Shown piece by piece: positions 33,505 to 42,764 of a DNA stretch of 45,370 bases. A model generated the notes under the pieces. It was not told the DNA's origin. It was given only the letters and a program-made list of their open reading frames with translations, and made no database searches. The DNA comes from Clostridia bacterium (GTDB lineage: Bacteria; Bacillota; Clostridia; Oscillospirales; Butyricicoccaceae), in assembly GCA_017455565.1 (NCBI GenBank), contig JAFSZV010000030.1, positions 1-45,370 on the forward strand, written 5' to 3'. The position numbers and the translations under genes were made by a program. Within the stretch, counting starts at the first letter, position 1. Each line of letters begins with the position of its first letter.

Positions 33505-34316
33505 GCGTATTCTCCTTTCGCAAGCCGCTCGATCAGGGCGGCGATAGCGTGATCTTTATGATGGGGAAGCCTGTGCCGTACGGCGGCAAGAATTCTTGGG
33601 CAAGCGTTTTCGGGAGCGCAGCTATGAAACGCGCAGGCAAGGAGCTGTACATCGTTTGTGCCGTCGCCCACGGTAAAAAGCCCTTCCGGACCGACGCCCA
33701 GCAGCTTCGCCAGCCGCAGCGCGCCCGCCCCTTTGTTGGCATCCTTTCGCAAAACCTCCAGCATATGGGGCGAGGAATACTGCAGGAAAAAAGCATCGGG
33801 AAACCCGTTGCGGATCACATCCTCCGCCGCGCGCAAAAGCCCGTTTTCCCCCGTTAGCACCAGACTGAGCCACGGCTGCGGGATGGCCTCCGGCGGGCAT
33901 GGGTTCCACGGGGTCTTCACCGACGCAAAATGCCGGCGGGAATAGTCGTTGCCCTGCGCCACATAGGGAACATGGCCGGAATAGACCTCGACCCCCAGCT
34001 CCGGAAAAGTGCGGATGAGCCGTGCGGCAAGCCGGGCCCCGCTTTCTCCTACGGGCGCGGAATCGATCTCGCGTCCGGCGGCGAAATCATAGATCGCGGC
34101 GCCGTTATACAGCACGGCCGGCGCGTTGATCCGCAGGCGGGGAAAGAAATGCTCCATTCCCATCTTGCTGCGGCCCGTGGCCACGGAAAACAGGCCGCCG
34201 CCTTCGATAAAGCGGTCGACGGCTCTGCGGTTTTCCTCCGAGATCTCATCGCGCTCATCCAGCAGCGTGCCGTCAAGGTCAGTAAGGATCAATTTTCCCT
34301 CAAACAGGTCAGTCAT
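33501..34316 (-). CDS. HAD-family phosphatase, Cof type
   Basis: 271 aa. Motif I is LTDLDGTLLDE (nucleophile and acid Asp) at residues 9-19. Motif II is SVATGRS and the C-terminal motif III/IV region is KGAGALRLAKLLGV...GDGTNDVQLL. A Cof-type IIB cap lies between. These proteins dephosphorylate sugar phosphates, flavin precursors and other small molecules; specificity is not readable here. ATG 34316 is chosen over a TTG at 34325. It overlaps the rluD end by 8 bp. Confidence 0.92.
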   Translation of the reverse strand: MTDLFEGKLILTDLDGTLLDERDEISEENRRAVDRFIEGGGLFSVATGRSKMGMEHFFPRLRINAPAVLYNGAAIYDFAAGREIDSAPVGESGARLAARLIRTFPELGVEVYSGHVPYVAQGNDYSRRHFASVKTPWNPCPPEAIPQPWLSLVLTGENGLLRAAEDVIRNGFPDAFFLQYSSPHMLEVLRKDANKGAGALRLAKLLGVGPEGLFTVGDGTNDVQLLACAFHSCAPENACPRILAAVRHRLPHHKDHAIAALIERLAKGEYA

Positions 34317-35226
34317 GTCTCGCAAGTCTCTCCAAAAAAACGGTAAACCACGCGGGTAAGGGCGCGATCAGGCGCATCGTCTCGCCCGTGGCGGGGTGAA
34401 TAAAGGTCAATTCCTTGGCGTGGAGACACTGTCCCTGCAGCCCTGAGCCGTCATTTTTCCGGCCATACAACGGATCGCCCGCCAACGGATGGCCCAGATA
34501 GGCCATATGGACGCGGATCTGATGGGTTCGCCCCGTTTCAAGCCTGCAACGGACATGGGTAAAGCCCGGATAGCGGGCAATGACCTCGTAATGGGTGACG
34601 GCGGATCGCCCGTCGGCCACCACGGCCATCTTTTTTCGGTTTTTCGGGCTTCGTCCGATGGGGGCGCTCACGGTGCCGCGATCTTCCTTCAGGTTGCCCA
34701 GCACCACTGCCTCATAAACCCGAGCCAGCGTATGATCCTTGAGCTGCGCCGAAAGCCGCAGATGGGCGCGGTCGTTTTTCGCCACGATCAGCAGGCCGGA
34801 GGTGTCCTTGTCAATGCGGTGAACGATCCCCGGGCGCACGGCTCCGCCCACGCCTGAAAGGCTCTTGCCGCAATGGGCAAGGATCGCGTTGACCAGCGTT
34901 CCGTCGGGGTTGCCCGGCGCCGGGTGCACCACCATGCCGCGGGGCTTGTCGATCACCGCCACGTCCTCGTCCTCATACACGATATCCAGCGGGATCTCCT
35001 GCGGAGCCGCTTCGATCGGCGCAGGATCGGGCATCTCGACCAGGATCGTTTCTTCTGCGCCGACGCGGTGATTCTTTTTCAGTGGACACTCACGCAAAAG
35101 GACATGGCCATCCTCGATCAGGCGCTGTGCCGCGCTGCGTGTCAAGTTAATTACCTTGTCAGAAAGAAATATGTCCAGACGTTTATTCTCGTCTTCCGGC
35201 GCCGCCGTCAACAGGATCGTTTTCAC
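34309..35226 (-). CDS. RluA/RluD-family pseudouridine synthase
   Basis: 305 aa. An N-terminal S4 RNA-binding domain (RLDIFLSDKVINLTRSAAQRLI) is followed by the catalytic domain with GIVHRIDKDTSGLL (catalytic Asp), RVYEAVV, and HQIRVHMAYLGHPLAGDPLYG. RluD-like enzymes modify the large-subunit rRNA. The start codon is GTG at 35226, with AAGGAG 8 nt upstream. It overlaps lspA by 44 bp, a Firmicutes arrangement, though usually with a smaller overlap. Confidence 0.94.
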   Translation of the reverse strand: MKTILLTAAPEDENKRLDIFLSDKVINLTRSAAQRLIEDGHVLLRECPLKKNHRVGAEETILVEMPDPAPIEAAPQEIPLDIVYEDEDVAVIDKPRGMVVHPAPGNPDGTLVNAILAHCGKSLSGVGGAVRPGIVHRIDKDTSGLLIVAKNDRAHLRLSAQLKDHTLARVYEAVVLGNLKEDRGTVSAPIGRSPKNRKKMAVVADGRSAVTHYEVIARYPGFTHVRCRLETGRTHQIRVHMAYLGHPLAGDPLYGRKNDGSGLQGQCLHAKELTFIHPATGETMRLIAPLPAWFTVFLERLARHD

Positions 35227-35695
35227 GGTCGTTCTCCTTTTTCTTGTGCTTCGGCTCGATGAACAGCAGATAGATCAGCAGCGCAAACACGCCGATATTG
35301 AGCAAGATGTCTGCCACGTTAAAAATGGGAAACCGGATCAGGCGGAAATCCAGAAAATCTACCACGTAACCATGGATCAGCCGATCCAGCAGATTGCCGA
35401 TGGCCCCGCTGAGGATCAGCAGCAGGCACACGCGGCCAAATACGGTTGGGACCCAGTCCTTCAGCAGCGCATACAAAATGACTGCCAGTAGGACCAGCGT
35501 AATCAAAAGCAGGAGCCAGCGCCGGTCGCTGAGCATACTGAAGGCCGCGCCGGTGTTTTCACAATAAGTGAAATAAAAAACACCCTCCCACAGGGGGATC
35601 GTCCCGACAGGCTGGAGCTGCGTTGCCGCCCAGTGCTTGGTAAGCTGGTCCAGCGCCACGCCGAGAATAGGGATCAAAAGATATAGCAATGACAT
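35183..35695 (-). CDS. lspA: Lipoprotein signal peptidase (signal peptidase II)
   Basis: 170 aa with four membrane helices. The two catalytic Asp regions are visible: IGNLLDRLIHGYVVDF and FPIFNVADILLNIG. The ENTGAAFSML loop is also conserved. It cleaves prolipoproteins such as the two lipobox proteins in this window. A highly charged tail (HKKKENDRENDPVDGG) overlaps the rluD start. AAAGGAG precedes the ATG, 11 bp after the aldolase gene. Confidence 0.97.
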   Translation of the reverse strand: MSLLYLLIPILGVALDQLTKHWAATQLQPVGTIPLWEGVFYFTYCENTGAAFSMLSDRRWLLLLITLVLLAVILYALLKDWVPTVFGRVCLLLILSGAIGNLLDRLIHGYVVDFLDFRLIRFPIFNVADILLNIGVFALLIYLLFIEPKHKKKENDRENDPVDGGAGRRE

Positions 35696-35706
35696 GGTAA
35701 ACTCCT

Positions 35707-36402
35707 TTATACCGCTTGAATTTCACCCGGATCACCGTTTTCCAGGCTTTGAAGAGGATCGCAGCGCCGCAGCGCGCGACGGCCCACTTCCGGAATGGGC
35801 GAGATTGCGTCAGCCCGGTCAGTCCCCTGGTACAGCAGGGCCAATTGCAGGGCCTGCGCCGCCTGTTCCACCGCGCATACGCCGTCGAAGGCGTGCCACA
35901 GCGTGGCGCCCATGGCGATTGATCCGTGGTTGCCCAAAAGCGCCACGTTGTTGTCGCTGCCAAAGCCGCGAAGCGCGCTTTGGGCCAGCGCCTCGCTTCC
36001 CGGTATCTCAAAGGGCGCCACCCGCACAGGCGACGAGCAATGCATGCAGATCTCGTGAGTGATCAGCGGAAGCTCCTGCCCCGCCGCAGCGGCGGCTGTC
36101 GCATAGGGGCTGTGACAGTGGACCACGCCGCACACCCGCGGAAAGGTCCGGTAGATCAGCGTGTGCATGGGCCATTCGCTGGAGGGACGGTAGTTTCCCT
36201 CCACTACCCTCCCGTCAATGTCAATGATCGTGATGTCGGCGGGGCGAAGAAGATCATAGGGCATGGTGGAGGGCTTGATGGCGATCAGCCCGGTTTCCCG
36301 GTCTTTGGCGCTGAGATTCCCGCCCGTATGCATGGTAAGCCCGCTTTCCAGCAGTTGACGGCCGTAATAGACCACCTGCTCCCGCAATTCTTTCAGCAGC
36401 AT
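35707..36402 (-). CDS. Class II aldolase (fuculose-phosphate aldolase-like)
   Basis: 231 aa. Zinc-aldolase/epimerase fold: LTMHTGGNLSAKD near residue 23, IKPSTMPYD, SSEWPMH (catalytic Glu), VVHCHSPYA (two zinc His) and LLGNHGSIAMG (third His). This family includes L-fuculose-1-phosphate aldolase and ribulose-5-phosphate epimerases, which yield dihydroxyacetone phosphate or act at sugar phosphates. No fucose genes are nearby, so the substrate is open. First gene of the operon leading into lspA. Confidence 0.88.
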   Translation of the reverse strand: MLLKELREQVVYYGRQLLESGLTMHTGGNLSAKDRETGLIAIKPSTMPYDLLRPADITIIDIDGRVVEGNYRPSSEWPMHTLIYRTFPRVCGVVHCHSPYATAAAAAGQELPLITHEICMHCSSPVRVAPFEIPGSEALAQSALRGFGSDNNVALLGNHGSIAMGATLWHAFDGVCAVEQAAQALQLALLYQGTDRADAISPIPEVGRRALRRCDPLQSLENGDPGEIQAV

Positions 36403-36436
36403 GATATCCTCTCCCGCAGATCATAAACTTATTTTC

Positions 36437-36465
36437 ATTATACCGGATCCGGCGGGAAAATACAA
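36437..36465 (-). promoter_or_regulatory. Promoter of the aldolase-lspA operon
   Basis: On the - strand: TTGTAT, 17-bp spacer, TATAAT. Confidence 0.85.
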
Positions 36466-36484
36466 GTGCCGCCGCATAATGGGA

Positions 36485-36513
36485 TTGCAACCTGCCAAAG
36501 ATATTGTTATACT
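36485..36513 (+). promoter_or_regulatory. Promoter of the DUF4298 gene
   Basis: TTGCAA, 17-bp spacer, TATACT. It is divergent from the aldolase promoter 20 bp away. Confidence 0.85.
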
Positions 36514-36542
36514 GAAAAAAAACAAACAGATGGAGGCGTAGT

Positions 36543-36848
36543 ATGGATCAGATCAAACGAATCCAGCAGATGGAAGAGGCTCTGGATGTCTCGGCCGAGG
36601 CGGTCAAAGCTCTTTCTGAGGCGCTCGACCGTTATGAAGCCGCACAGAGCACCTATCGGAAGCTGTGCCGTTATTACGGGAGTCCCCGTTGGATCCGGGA
36701 TTACGAGGATGACGAGGCCGGAAAGCTGCCCGCGGATCTGAAACGTGGCGTGCTGTCGGAAGACGCCGTTTACGATCTTCTGACCGAAAACCGGGAATTG
36801 ACGCTGCGGCTGCTCAAAACAGTCGCGGAAACCGTCAAAAACGCCTGA
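36543..36848 (+). CDS. DUF4298 protein
   Basis: 101 aa, mostly helical with a heptad-like N-terminus (MDQIKRIQQMEEALDV). It has the family core YYGSPRWIRDYEDDEAGKLP followed by LKRGVLSEDAVYDLL. No signal or membrane helix. DUF4298 proteins occur in many gut Firmicutes and their function is unknown. GGAGG precedes the ATG. It is a single-gene unit with its own promoter. Confidence 0.88.
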   Translation: MDQIKRIQQMEEALDVSAEAVKALSEALDRYEAAQSTYRKLCRYYGSPRWIRDYEDDEAGKLPADLKRGVLSEDAVYDLLTENRELTLRLLKTVAETVKNA

Positions 36849-37014
36849 GCGCGGCGGGCGCTCAAGGGCAGGAACGCATGGCGCAACGGGCGTTGCCTGT
36901 GCGTTTGACCGTCTTGCCTCTGCCGGCGGATATTCAGGTCATGGCATACAGTTCCTCTTGCCTTTACGCCGGGATCACTCTTTTCGCCGTCCATAAGCGG
37001 CAATAATGAAACAT

Positions 37015-37048
37015 GAGGGAGGCACCCAAAGTACCTCCCTCGATTTTA
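37015..37048. terminator. Terminator between DUF4298 gene and the EF-G paralogue
   Basis: GAGGGAGG / CCTCCCTC stem with AC/GT and a CCAAA loop, then ATTTTATT. About 160 bp of featureless sequence separates it from the DUF4298 stop. It may mainly serve the convergent EF-G-like gene. Confidence 0.75.
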
Positions 37049-37061
37049 TTCTGCCAGATAA

Positions 37062-39134
37062 TTATTCTTCTTCGTCGACGAACTTGGCTTCGGCGATGAT
37101 CTTCTCCTGCACCTCGGCGGGGACGGGCTCATAGCGCTCAAACTTCACGCTGAAGGAGCCGCGGCCCTGGGTCATGGAACGGAGGGTGATGGCATAGTCG
37201 GCCACCTCGCTCATAGGGATCTCGGCCTCCACAAGCTGCTGGCCGTCTTCGGCGGGATTCATGCCCATCACGCGGCCGCGGCGCTTGTTCAGGTCGCCGA
37301 TGATGTCGCCCATGTATGCGTCGGGTACATAGACTTTGAGGCTGCCCACCGGCTCGAGGATCACGGGGCTGGCCTGGGGGATACCGGCCTTGTAAGCCAG
37401 ACGGGCGGCCATCTTGAAGGAGAGCTCGTTGGAGTCGACCTCGTGATACTTGCCGTCCATCAGCGTGGCCTTCAGGCCCACCATGGGGAAGCCGGCCAGA
37501 ACGCCGTGCTCCATGGCCTCACGGATGCCCTTTTCCACCGCCGGGAAGAAGTTCTTGGGCACGCTGCCGCCGAAAACTTCCTCAGCGAACTCGAACTCGG
37601 CGCCGTCCAGCGGCTCGAAGTTCATCTTGACGTTGCCGTACTGACCGTGACCGCCGGACTGCTTCTTATGGTTGCCCTCGATCATGGTGACCTTCTTGCG
37701 GATGGTCTCACGGTAAGCCACTTTGGGGTCGCTGAGATCGACTTCCACGCCAAACTTACTCTTCAGCTTGGAGCAGAGCACATCGATGTGAATATCGCCG
37801 GCACCGGAAATGACCATCTGCTTGGTCTCCACGTTGTTGACCAGCGTAAAGGCCGGATCCTCGTCCTTCAGACGGTTGAGGCCGGAGGCGATCTTTTCTT
37901 CACCCCCCTTGGTCTTAGGGGCAATGGCGCGGCTGTAGCAGGGCTCGGCAAACTCGATGCCCTGGAGCTTGATGTTGACAGAGGGATCGCAAAGGGTATC
38001 GCCGGTCTTGGTGTTATTGAGCTTGGAAACGGCGCCGATGTCGCCACAGCCGATCTCCTTGACCTCAATGTTCTTTTTGCCCTTGACGATATAAATATGG
38101 CCCATCTTTTCCTGGGTTTCGGTATTGACGTTGCTGAGCATCATATCCGCGGTGACCTTGCCGGAAATCACCTTGAAGAAGGAGAAGCGGCCATACTGGT
38201 CAGCCACAGTCTTAAAGACCAGCGCAACGGTCTTGCCATTGGGATCGTACTTGACCTCAACCTCGTTGCCGCCGCCGTCAACGCCCTTTTCCACGCGGAC
38301 TTCGCCGGGATTGGGGGCGAAATGCACCAGCGTATACAAAAGCTGCATGGTGCCCACGCCGGTAAAGGCGCTGCCGCAGACCACGGGTGCCAAGCTGCCA
38401 TCGCGGATACCGGTGCGCAGACCGGTGAGAAGCTCTTCCTCCGTGAATTCCTCGCCCTCGAAGAACTTTTCCATCAGCTCTTCGGAGGTCTCGGCCACAG
38501 ATTCCATCAGCGCACCGCGAAGATTCTCGATCACGGGCTCCTGATCGGCGGGAACGGGGACCTCAAAGGTTTTGTTGCCCTCGGCCTTAAAGGCCTTCCG
38601 ATTGATCAGGTTGATGACGCCCACGGGCTTTCCTCCCTCCATCAGGGGGATTGTGAAGGGGGTGACGCTGATGCCGAAGGCGTCGCGCAGGCTGTTATAG
38701 GCACGCTCAAAATCGGCGTTTTCCTCGTCAATCTTGGAAATATAGAAGAAACGGGGCAGTCCGGCCTTGCTCAGGCGCTTCCACGCCTTCTCGGTGCCGA
38801 CGGCGCAGCCGTTCTTGGCGGTAACGACGATGACGCCGCAGTCCGCCACGCGCATCGCCTGCGCCACTTCGCCGTCGAAATCGAAATAGCCCGGCGTGTC
38901 GATGAAGTTCAGGATATGGCCTTCGTACTCCACGGGAGCCAGAGTCGCCTGGATCGAGATCTGGCGCTTGATTTCCTCGGGATCATAGTCACTGACCGTA
39001 TTACCGTCGGCGACCTTGCCCAGACGATCGGTGCCGCCGGTGCGGAACAGCAGGCTCTCGACCAGGGAAGTCTTGCCGTCGCCGCCGTGGCCCAGTAAAC
39101 AGACGTTGCGGATCTTATCAATGGAATATGCCAT
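37062..39134 (-). CDS. Elongation factor G-like GTPase (EF-G2 type)
   Basis: 690 aa, full EF-G domain set, with domain IV near RETIRKKVTMIEGNHKKQSG and an EF-G C-terminal fold. The G motifs are unusual: G1 is GHGGDGKTSL, G3 is DTPGYFDF (Tyr in place of the catalytic His of DTPGH) and G4 is SKID instead of NKxD. That pattern belongs to the EF-G-like subgroup beside the main fusA, not to the essential EF-G. It may act in recycling, stress or have weak GTPase activity. AAGGAGAGG fixes the start at 39134; the upstream frame to 39155 lacks a site. Confidence 0.92.
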   Translation of the reverse strand: MAYSIDKIRNVCLLGHGGDGKTSLVESLLFRTGGTDRLGKVADGNTVSDYDPEEIKRQISIQATLAPVEYEGHILNFIDTPGYFDFDGEVAQAMRVADCGVIVVTAKNGCAVGTEKAWKRLSKAGLPRFFYISKIDEENADFERAYNSLRDAFGISVTPFTIPLMEGGKPVGVINLINRKAFKAEGNKTFEVPVPADQEPVIENLRGALMESVAETSEELMEKFFEGEEFTEEELLTGLRTGIRDGSLAPVVCGSAFTGVGTMQLLYTLVHFAPNPGEVRVEKGVDGGGNEVEVKYDPNGKTVALVFKTVADQYGRFSFFKVISGKVTADMMLSNVNTETQEKMGHIYIVKGKKNIEVKEIGCGDIGAVSKLNNTKTGDTLCDPSVNIKLQGIEFAEPCYSRAIAPKTKGGEEKIASGLNRLKDEDPAFTLVNNVETKQMVISGAGDIHIDVLCSKLKSKFGVEVDLSDPKVAYRETIRKKVTMIEGNHKKQSGGHGQYGNVKMNFEPLDGAEFEFAEEVFGGSVPKNFFPAVEKGIREAMEHGVLAGFPMVGLKATLMDGKYHEVDSNELSFKMAARLAYKAGIPQASPVILEPVGSLKVYVPDAYMGDIIGDLNKRRGRVMGMNPAEDGQQLVEAEIPMSEVADYAITLRSMTQGRGSFSVKFERYEPVPAEVQEKIIAEAKFVDEEE

Positions 39135-39274
39135 AATTTCCTCTCCTTCAAGCATTGTATTGGTAAAGCCTATTTTTAGACAGTTTGCTTTTCTATTATA
39201 AAGGAAACCGTAGTAATTTTCAACAAAAATTTTTGAAAACGCATGGAATCCGGAAAATTTTACGAATCATAAGG

Positions 39275-41704
39275 TCAAAGCCTGGTGATAATGCCCCGGA
39301 TCATCTTGACGGGAAACGACCAAAGCAGCAAATAGAACAGAATATTTAAGGGGTCGGCTGCCGCCGCAGCTCCCCCTCCGGTCAAAAACGCAAGGATCGC
39401 CATACCGGAAAGCGCGCAGATCAGTCCCATAACAATGCCCCAGCGCGAAGCACGCCGCAGCTTCTTCGCCGCCAGAAGCACCTCGGCCATAGGCATCAGC
39501 CCATCCCGTGAGAGTAGCGCCAGAGTTTCCTCCTCCCTGCCGAAAGACGCGGCGGAATAATTGAGACGCTCCTCCAGATCGGGCAAAAACGCCGTATCGC
39601 GCTTGAGCTCAAAACGATTTTCCACGATGTTCTGGGTCTGGGCGGTGTCACGAAGCGCCAGAACGGGGCGGATCCTGCCGTGACGCAGCAGGCCAAAAGC
39701 GGAATAGACCGGCGTCTGGGCCTCGTAACGCATGGAAAAAATACCGGCAAAGCGGGAATCTATGGCGATGAAAATGCTGTTTTTCAGCTTCAGGCCCTCG
39801 GTCACGTCGATGCCCGAGCGCATCAGATAGCTCGCCGTGCCAAGTTGGACGTAGCGGCCGCTGACGGCGGCGCTGATGCCGCGGGTCTCAAAAAACCGCA
39901 GCTCGCGAGCCTTGTTGGGCACGATATACTGTTGACGGGCAAACTCCAGAAACGCCTTGGACAGCCCGCCGCCCACCTCCTGCAGCAGCGAGGCGGCGCA
40001 GCCCACCACCACCTCCGGCTCCTGATCCTCCGCGATCTTCATGCCGGTGATCTTCACCGCGCCGACAGGATAGAGATCGGCGTCGCGCAGGACTGCGAAT
40101 CGCGCCTTCGCCAGCCGTTCTGTCAGCACGGCGTTGATCAGCGAGCTGCCGGAGGTATAGAGCTTTTTCCCCAAATTCTTTGTCACGGCGCTGGAGGAAA
40201 GCAGCAAGCACATGGGCGCCGCCGCCGCAAGAATATAGGAAATGCTCCAAAAAAAACGCTGCGGAACGTCTTTTGCGACGCTTGCGCTGACGGCCAGCGC
40301 CAGCGCGAAAATCAGCACGATGGGCGCGTAATAGCAGGAAAAGCGTTCGGTGTCGTCATGCTGCGCCAAGGCCGGCAGGTCGATATCCACACCGCTCTGG
40401 GTCTTGACGGCCATATCCTGCACCTTACCGTCGGAATACAGCTTGACGCCGATGGGCGAGGCGCTCATGGCGACGGATTTGTAATTGCGCCGCAGCGCCT
40501 CCATTCTCTGCCGTTTGGCTATCAGGGCAAAGAAATCGGTGGCCGTGCAGACGCAGACGGCCGGCAGGCCGCAATCCAGCTTCGGGAACAGGATCACCGC
40601 AGCGCAATAAGCCAGCGAGACAAGGCCGCTCACCGACACCACCGTGTCAAGCGTCGGACGCAGACGAATCAGCCGCCACAGGCCGGAGACCGTAACCTCC
40701 CAGCTCAGGGCCATGGAGATCAAAAGCAGCGCGCCCAGCGCGATGTGGTAATAAAGTGAATAACCCGCAAAGGTGAATCCTGCCGGCATGGGAAAGTCCC
40801 TCCCGGCGGCTCCCGTCAGCCAAACGGCCACGGCGCAGACCGGCACCGACGCCATCAGCCGGACAGCCATGGAGCCGATGCGCCGGCTCAGGCGAGACGC
40901 GGCCTGCCCGGCGTCGTCAACGGAACGGTTGATCAGATCATATGGGATAAACGGTCGCTCTTTCCGTCGCTTTACCGGCTCTTCCGGATCAAAAGCATCC
41001 TGATCCGGCATCAAATTCAGCGGCTCGTGACGCTCGGTGCCGCTGAAATCCACCGTCCGCAGGCGCGGCTTTTTTTCAGCCGCGGGAGGCTCTGGCTTTT
41101 TCGGCTTTTCAGCCGTTTCCCCGAACGACGCGGCAACCGGCTTTTCCGGCTTGGTGCGCCAGGGCGCGGAACCCAGATTGCGGCGTTTGGTATCGTCGGA
41201 GACCGGGCGGGGCCGCGGCGGCTCTTTGGCCTCGAGGCCGGGAAAGGTCAGCGGCCGCTTCTTCCCCGCCGCCTTGATCTCATCGAACAGGGTTGGGAAA
41301 TAGATCTCTGTCTCGGCGGCCTCATCAGACGGCTCGTCGGACGGCGCGGACTCTTTTAGCTGTTCTGCGCTTTTCACGGGCTCCGCCGTTTTGACCTCCA
41401 TATTCAGCGTGTGCAGATCCGCGTTTTCCCCCGCAGTCAGCTCAGCAGGATCTTGCGCGGATATATTCTCCTTTTCCCGCGGCTGCGCGGCAGCAGGAGT
41501 GTCAGACGGCTCCACCCGAGGCGGATCCTGCGCGGGAGCGCTCTCTTCCGCAAGCTCAGGCCAAAAGCTCTCGTCCAAAAAGGCAAGCTCCGCCGCGAGA
41601 GACGGTTTCGTCTCCCGCTTTTTTCCGGGAACGCTGCCAGGGTCGCTTTTGAACTCGGCAATGATGTCTTCCAGAGAATACTGCCGGTCTTCGGGCAACG
41701 ACAC
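39275..41704 (-). CDS. P-type-ATPase-like membrane protein lacking catalytic motifs
   Basis: 809 aa. Residues 1 to about 275 are Pro/Glu/Lys-rich and look disordered and cytoplasmic. A membrane pair (about 280-335), a second pair (350-390), a short A-domain-like region, a third pair (458-508) and a last pair near 755-800 follow, the layout of a P1B-type ATPase. After LAAAAPMCLLLSSS the hinge Lys-Leu and the phosphorylation site are gone: RDADLYPVG (D541, D543) stands where DKTGTLT should be, and VLALRDTAQT replaces the TGDN loop. GTG at 41704 is chosen, since AGAGGAG lies 7 nt upstream and the earlier frame overlaps rlmB. Confidence 0.82.
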   Translation of the reverse strand: MSLPEDRQYSLEDIIAEFKSDPGSVPGKKRETKPSLAAELAFLDESFWPELAEESAPAQDPPRVEPSDTPAAAQPREKENISAQDPAELTAGENADLHTLNMEVKTAEPVKSAEQLKESAPSDEPSDEAAETEIYFPTLFDEIKAAGKKRPLTFPGLEAKEPPRPRPVSDDTKRRNLGSAPWRTKPEKPVAASFGETAEKPKKPEPPAAEKKPRLRTVDFSGTERHEPLNLMPDQDAFDPEEPVKRRKERPFIPYDLINRSVDDAGQAASRLSRRIGSMAVRLMASVPVCAVAVWLTGAAGRDFPMPAGFTFAGYSLYYHIALGALLLISMALSWEVTVSGLWRLIRLRPTLDTVVSVSGLVSLAYCAAVILFPKLDCGLPAVCVCTATDFFALIAKRQRMEALRRNYKSVAMSASPIGVKLYSDGKVQDMAVKTQSGVDIDLPALAQHDDTERFSCYYAPIVLIFALALAVSASVAKDVPQRFFWSISYILAAAAPMCLLLSSSAVTKNLGKKLYTSGSSLINAVLTERLAKARFAVLRDADLYPVGAVKITGMKIAEDQEPEVVVGCAASLLQEVGGGLSKAFLEFARQQYIVPNKARELRFFETRGISAAVSGRYVQLGTASYLMRSGIDVTEGLKLKNSIFIAIDSRFAGIFSMRYEAQTPVYSAFGLLRHGRIRPVLALRDTAQTQNIVENRFELKRDTAFLPDLEERLNYSAASFGREEETLALLSRDGLMPMAEVLLAAKKLRRASRWGIVMGLICALSGMAILAFLTGGGAAAAADPLNILFYLLLWSFPVKMIRGIITRL

Positions 41705-41720
41705 GAAAAGACTCCTCTCT

Positions 41721-42554
41721 TCAGGTTCTTTGGCGCGCGACTTCGTACAGCAGAATCGCCGCGGCATTGGATGCGTTCAGGGACTGGATGCAGCCCTTTT
41801 GCGGGATGCTGATCACCAGATCGGCCGCCTTGCGGACGTTCTCGGACACGCCGCTCCCCTCTGCCCCGATGACGATGGCGCAAGGCATATCAAGGTCGAT
41901 CATGGATGCGGGCTGGCCGCCCATATCGGCGGCGAGAATAAACAGGCCCTTTTTCTTCAGGTCGGCAATGGCGTTTGCCAGATTGGCGCATTTGGCCACC
42001 GGAAGATGCTCCAGCGCCCCGGCGGCCGCCTTGGCGCAGGCGGCGTTGAGTCCCGCGCTGCGGTGACGGGGCACAATGACCCCATGACCGCCCAGCACTT
42101 CGCAGGAACGGATGATCGCTCCCAGATTATGGGGATCGGTGATCCCGTCGCACAGAATCAGAAGCGGCTTTTCGCTCCGGGACGCGGCAAAAGCCAGCAT
42201 ATCGTCCACCGTTTTGTATTCGGCGGCAGCCCCTTGGGCAATCACGCCCTGATGGGCGCCGGTAATGCTCATTTTGTCCAGCTTGCGGCGGTCGCATTCC
42301 TGGATGGCAATGCCCGCCGCCCGGGCAGCTGACAGGATATGGCCCAGATTCTGCGCGCCCTGCGCCACAAACAGCTTGTCCAGCGTCCGCCCGATCTGGA
42401 GCGCTTCAAAAACCGCGTTGCGGCCCTCGATCAAACCTCTGTCCTCCGCCGGAGCCGAATACTCCATCTGCTCCATGGCGGCGTAAACCGAGCGGACGCG
42501 GGGTTTCGCGGGACGGCGTTCGCTGTTTTTATGGGGATAACGGGATTTTTCCAT
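41721..42554 (-). CDS. rlmB: 23S rRNA (guanosine-2'-O-)-methyltransferase RlmB
   Basis: 277 aa. An N-terminal substrate-binding domain with LIEGRNAVFEAL is followed by the SPOUT knot motifs NLGAIIRS, IGAEGSGVS and IPQKGCIQSLNASNAAAILLYE. It methylates G2251 (E. coli numbering) of 23S rRNA using SAM. A basic, likely disordered N-terminal 35 residues is a small extension. It sits 16 bp upstream of the P-type-like gene. TATACT elements on the - strand at 42597 and 42583 may serve as -10. Confidence 0.93.
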   Translation of the reverse strand: MEKSRYPHKNSERRPAKPRVRSVYAAMEQMEYSAPAEDRGLIEGRNAVFEALQIGRTLDKLFVAQGAQNLGHILSAARAAGIAIQECDRRKLDKMSITGAHQGVIAQGAAAEYKTVDDMLAFAASRSEKPLLILCDGITDPHNLGAIIRSCEVLGGHGVIVPRHRSAGLNAACAKAAAGALEHLPVAKCANLANAIADLKKKGLFILAADMGGQPASMIDLDMPCAIVIGAEGSGVSENVRKAADLVISIPQKGCIQSLNASNAAAILLYEVARQRT

Positions 42555-42663
42555 GGTGTTTTCTCCGTTTCATAGACAAGATCCATAAGTATACATTAGT
42601 ATACCACGCTTTCTGTAAAATGAAAAGAGCGAATTGCAGAAATCCGAAAGGTTTTTCCTTGCT

Positions 42664-42709
42664 AAAAGCTGCCGGAACGACGCTCCTGTTTCGGCAGCTT
42701 TTTCTTTTT
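42664..42709. terminator. Terminator in the lysC-rlmB gap
   Basis: AAAGCTGCCG / CGGCAGCTTT stem with a loop of about 18 nt. A T-rich run follows on the + strand and a shorter TTTT on the - strand, where it would end lysC. Confidence 0.7.
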
Positions 42710-42764
42710 GCTATAAATATAAATTGTTTTGATTTATTATTATATCATATTGGTATAAATCTAA

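Noticed and set aside
37443..39098. A 551-aa + strand open frame opposite the EF-G-like gene
   Set aside because: Pure antisense shadow with no start signal; the - strand product is unambiguous.
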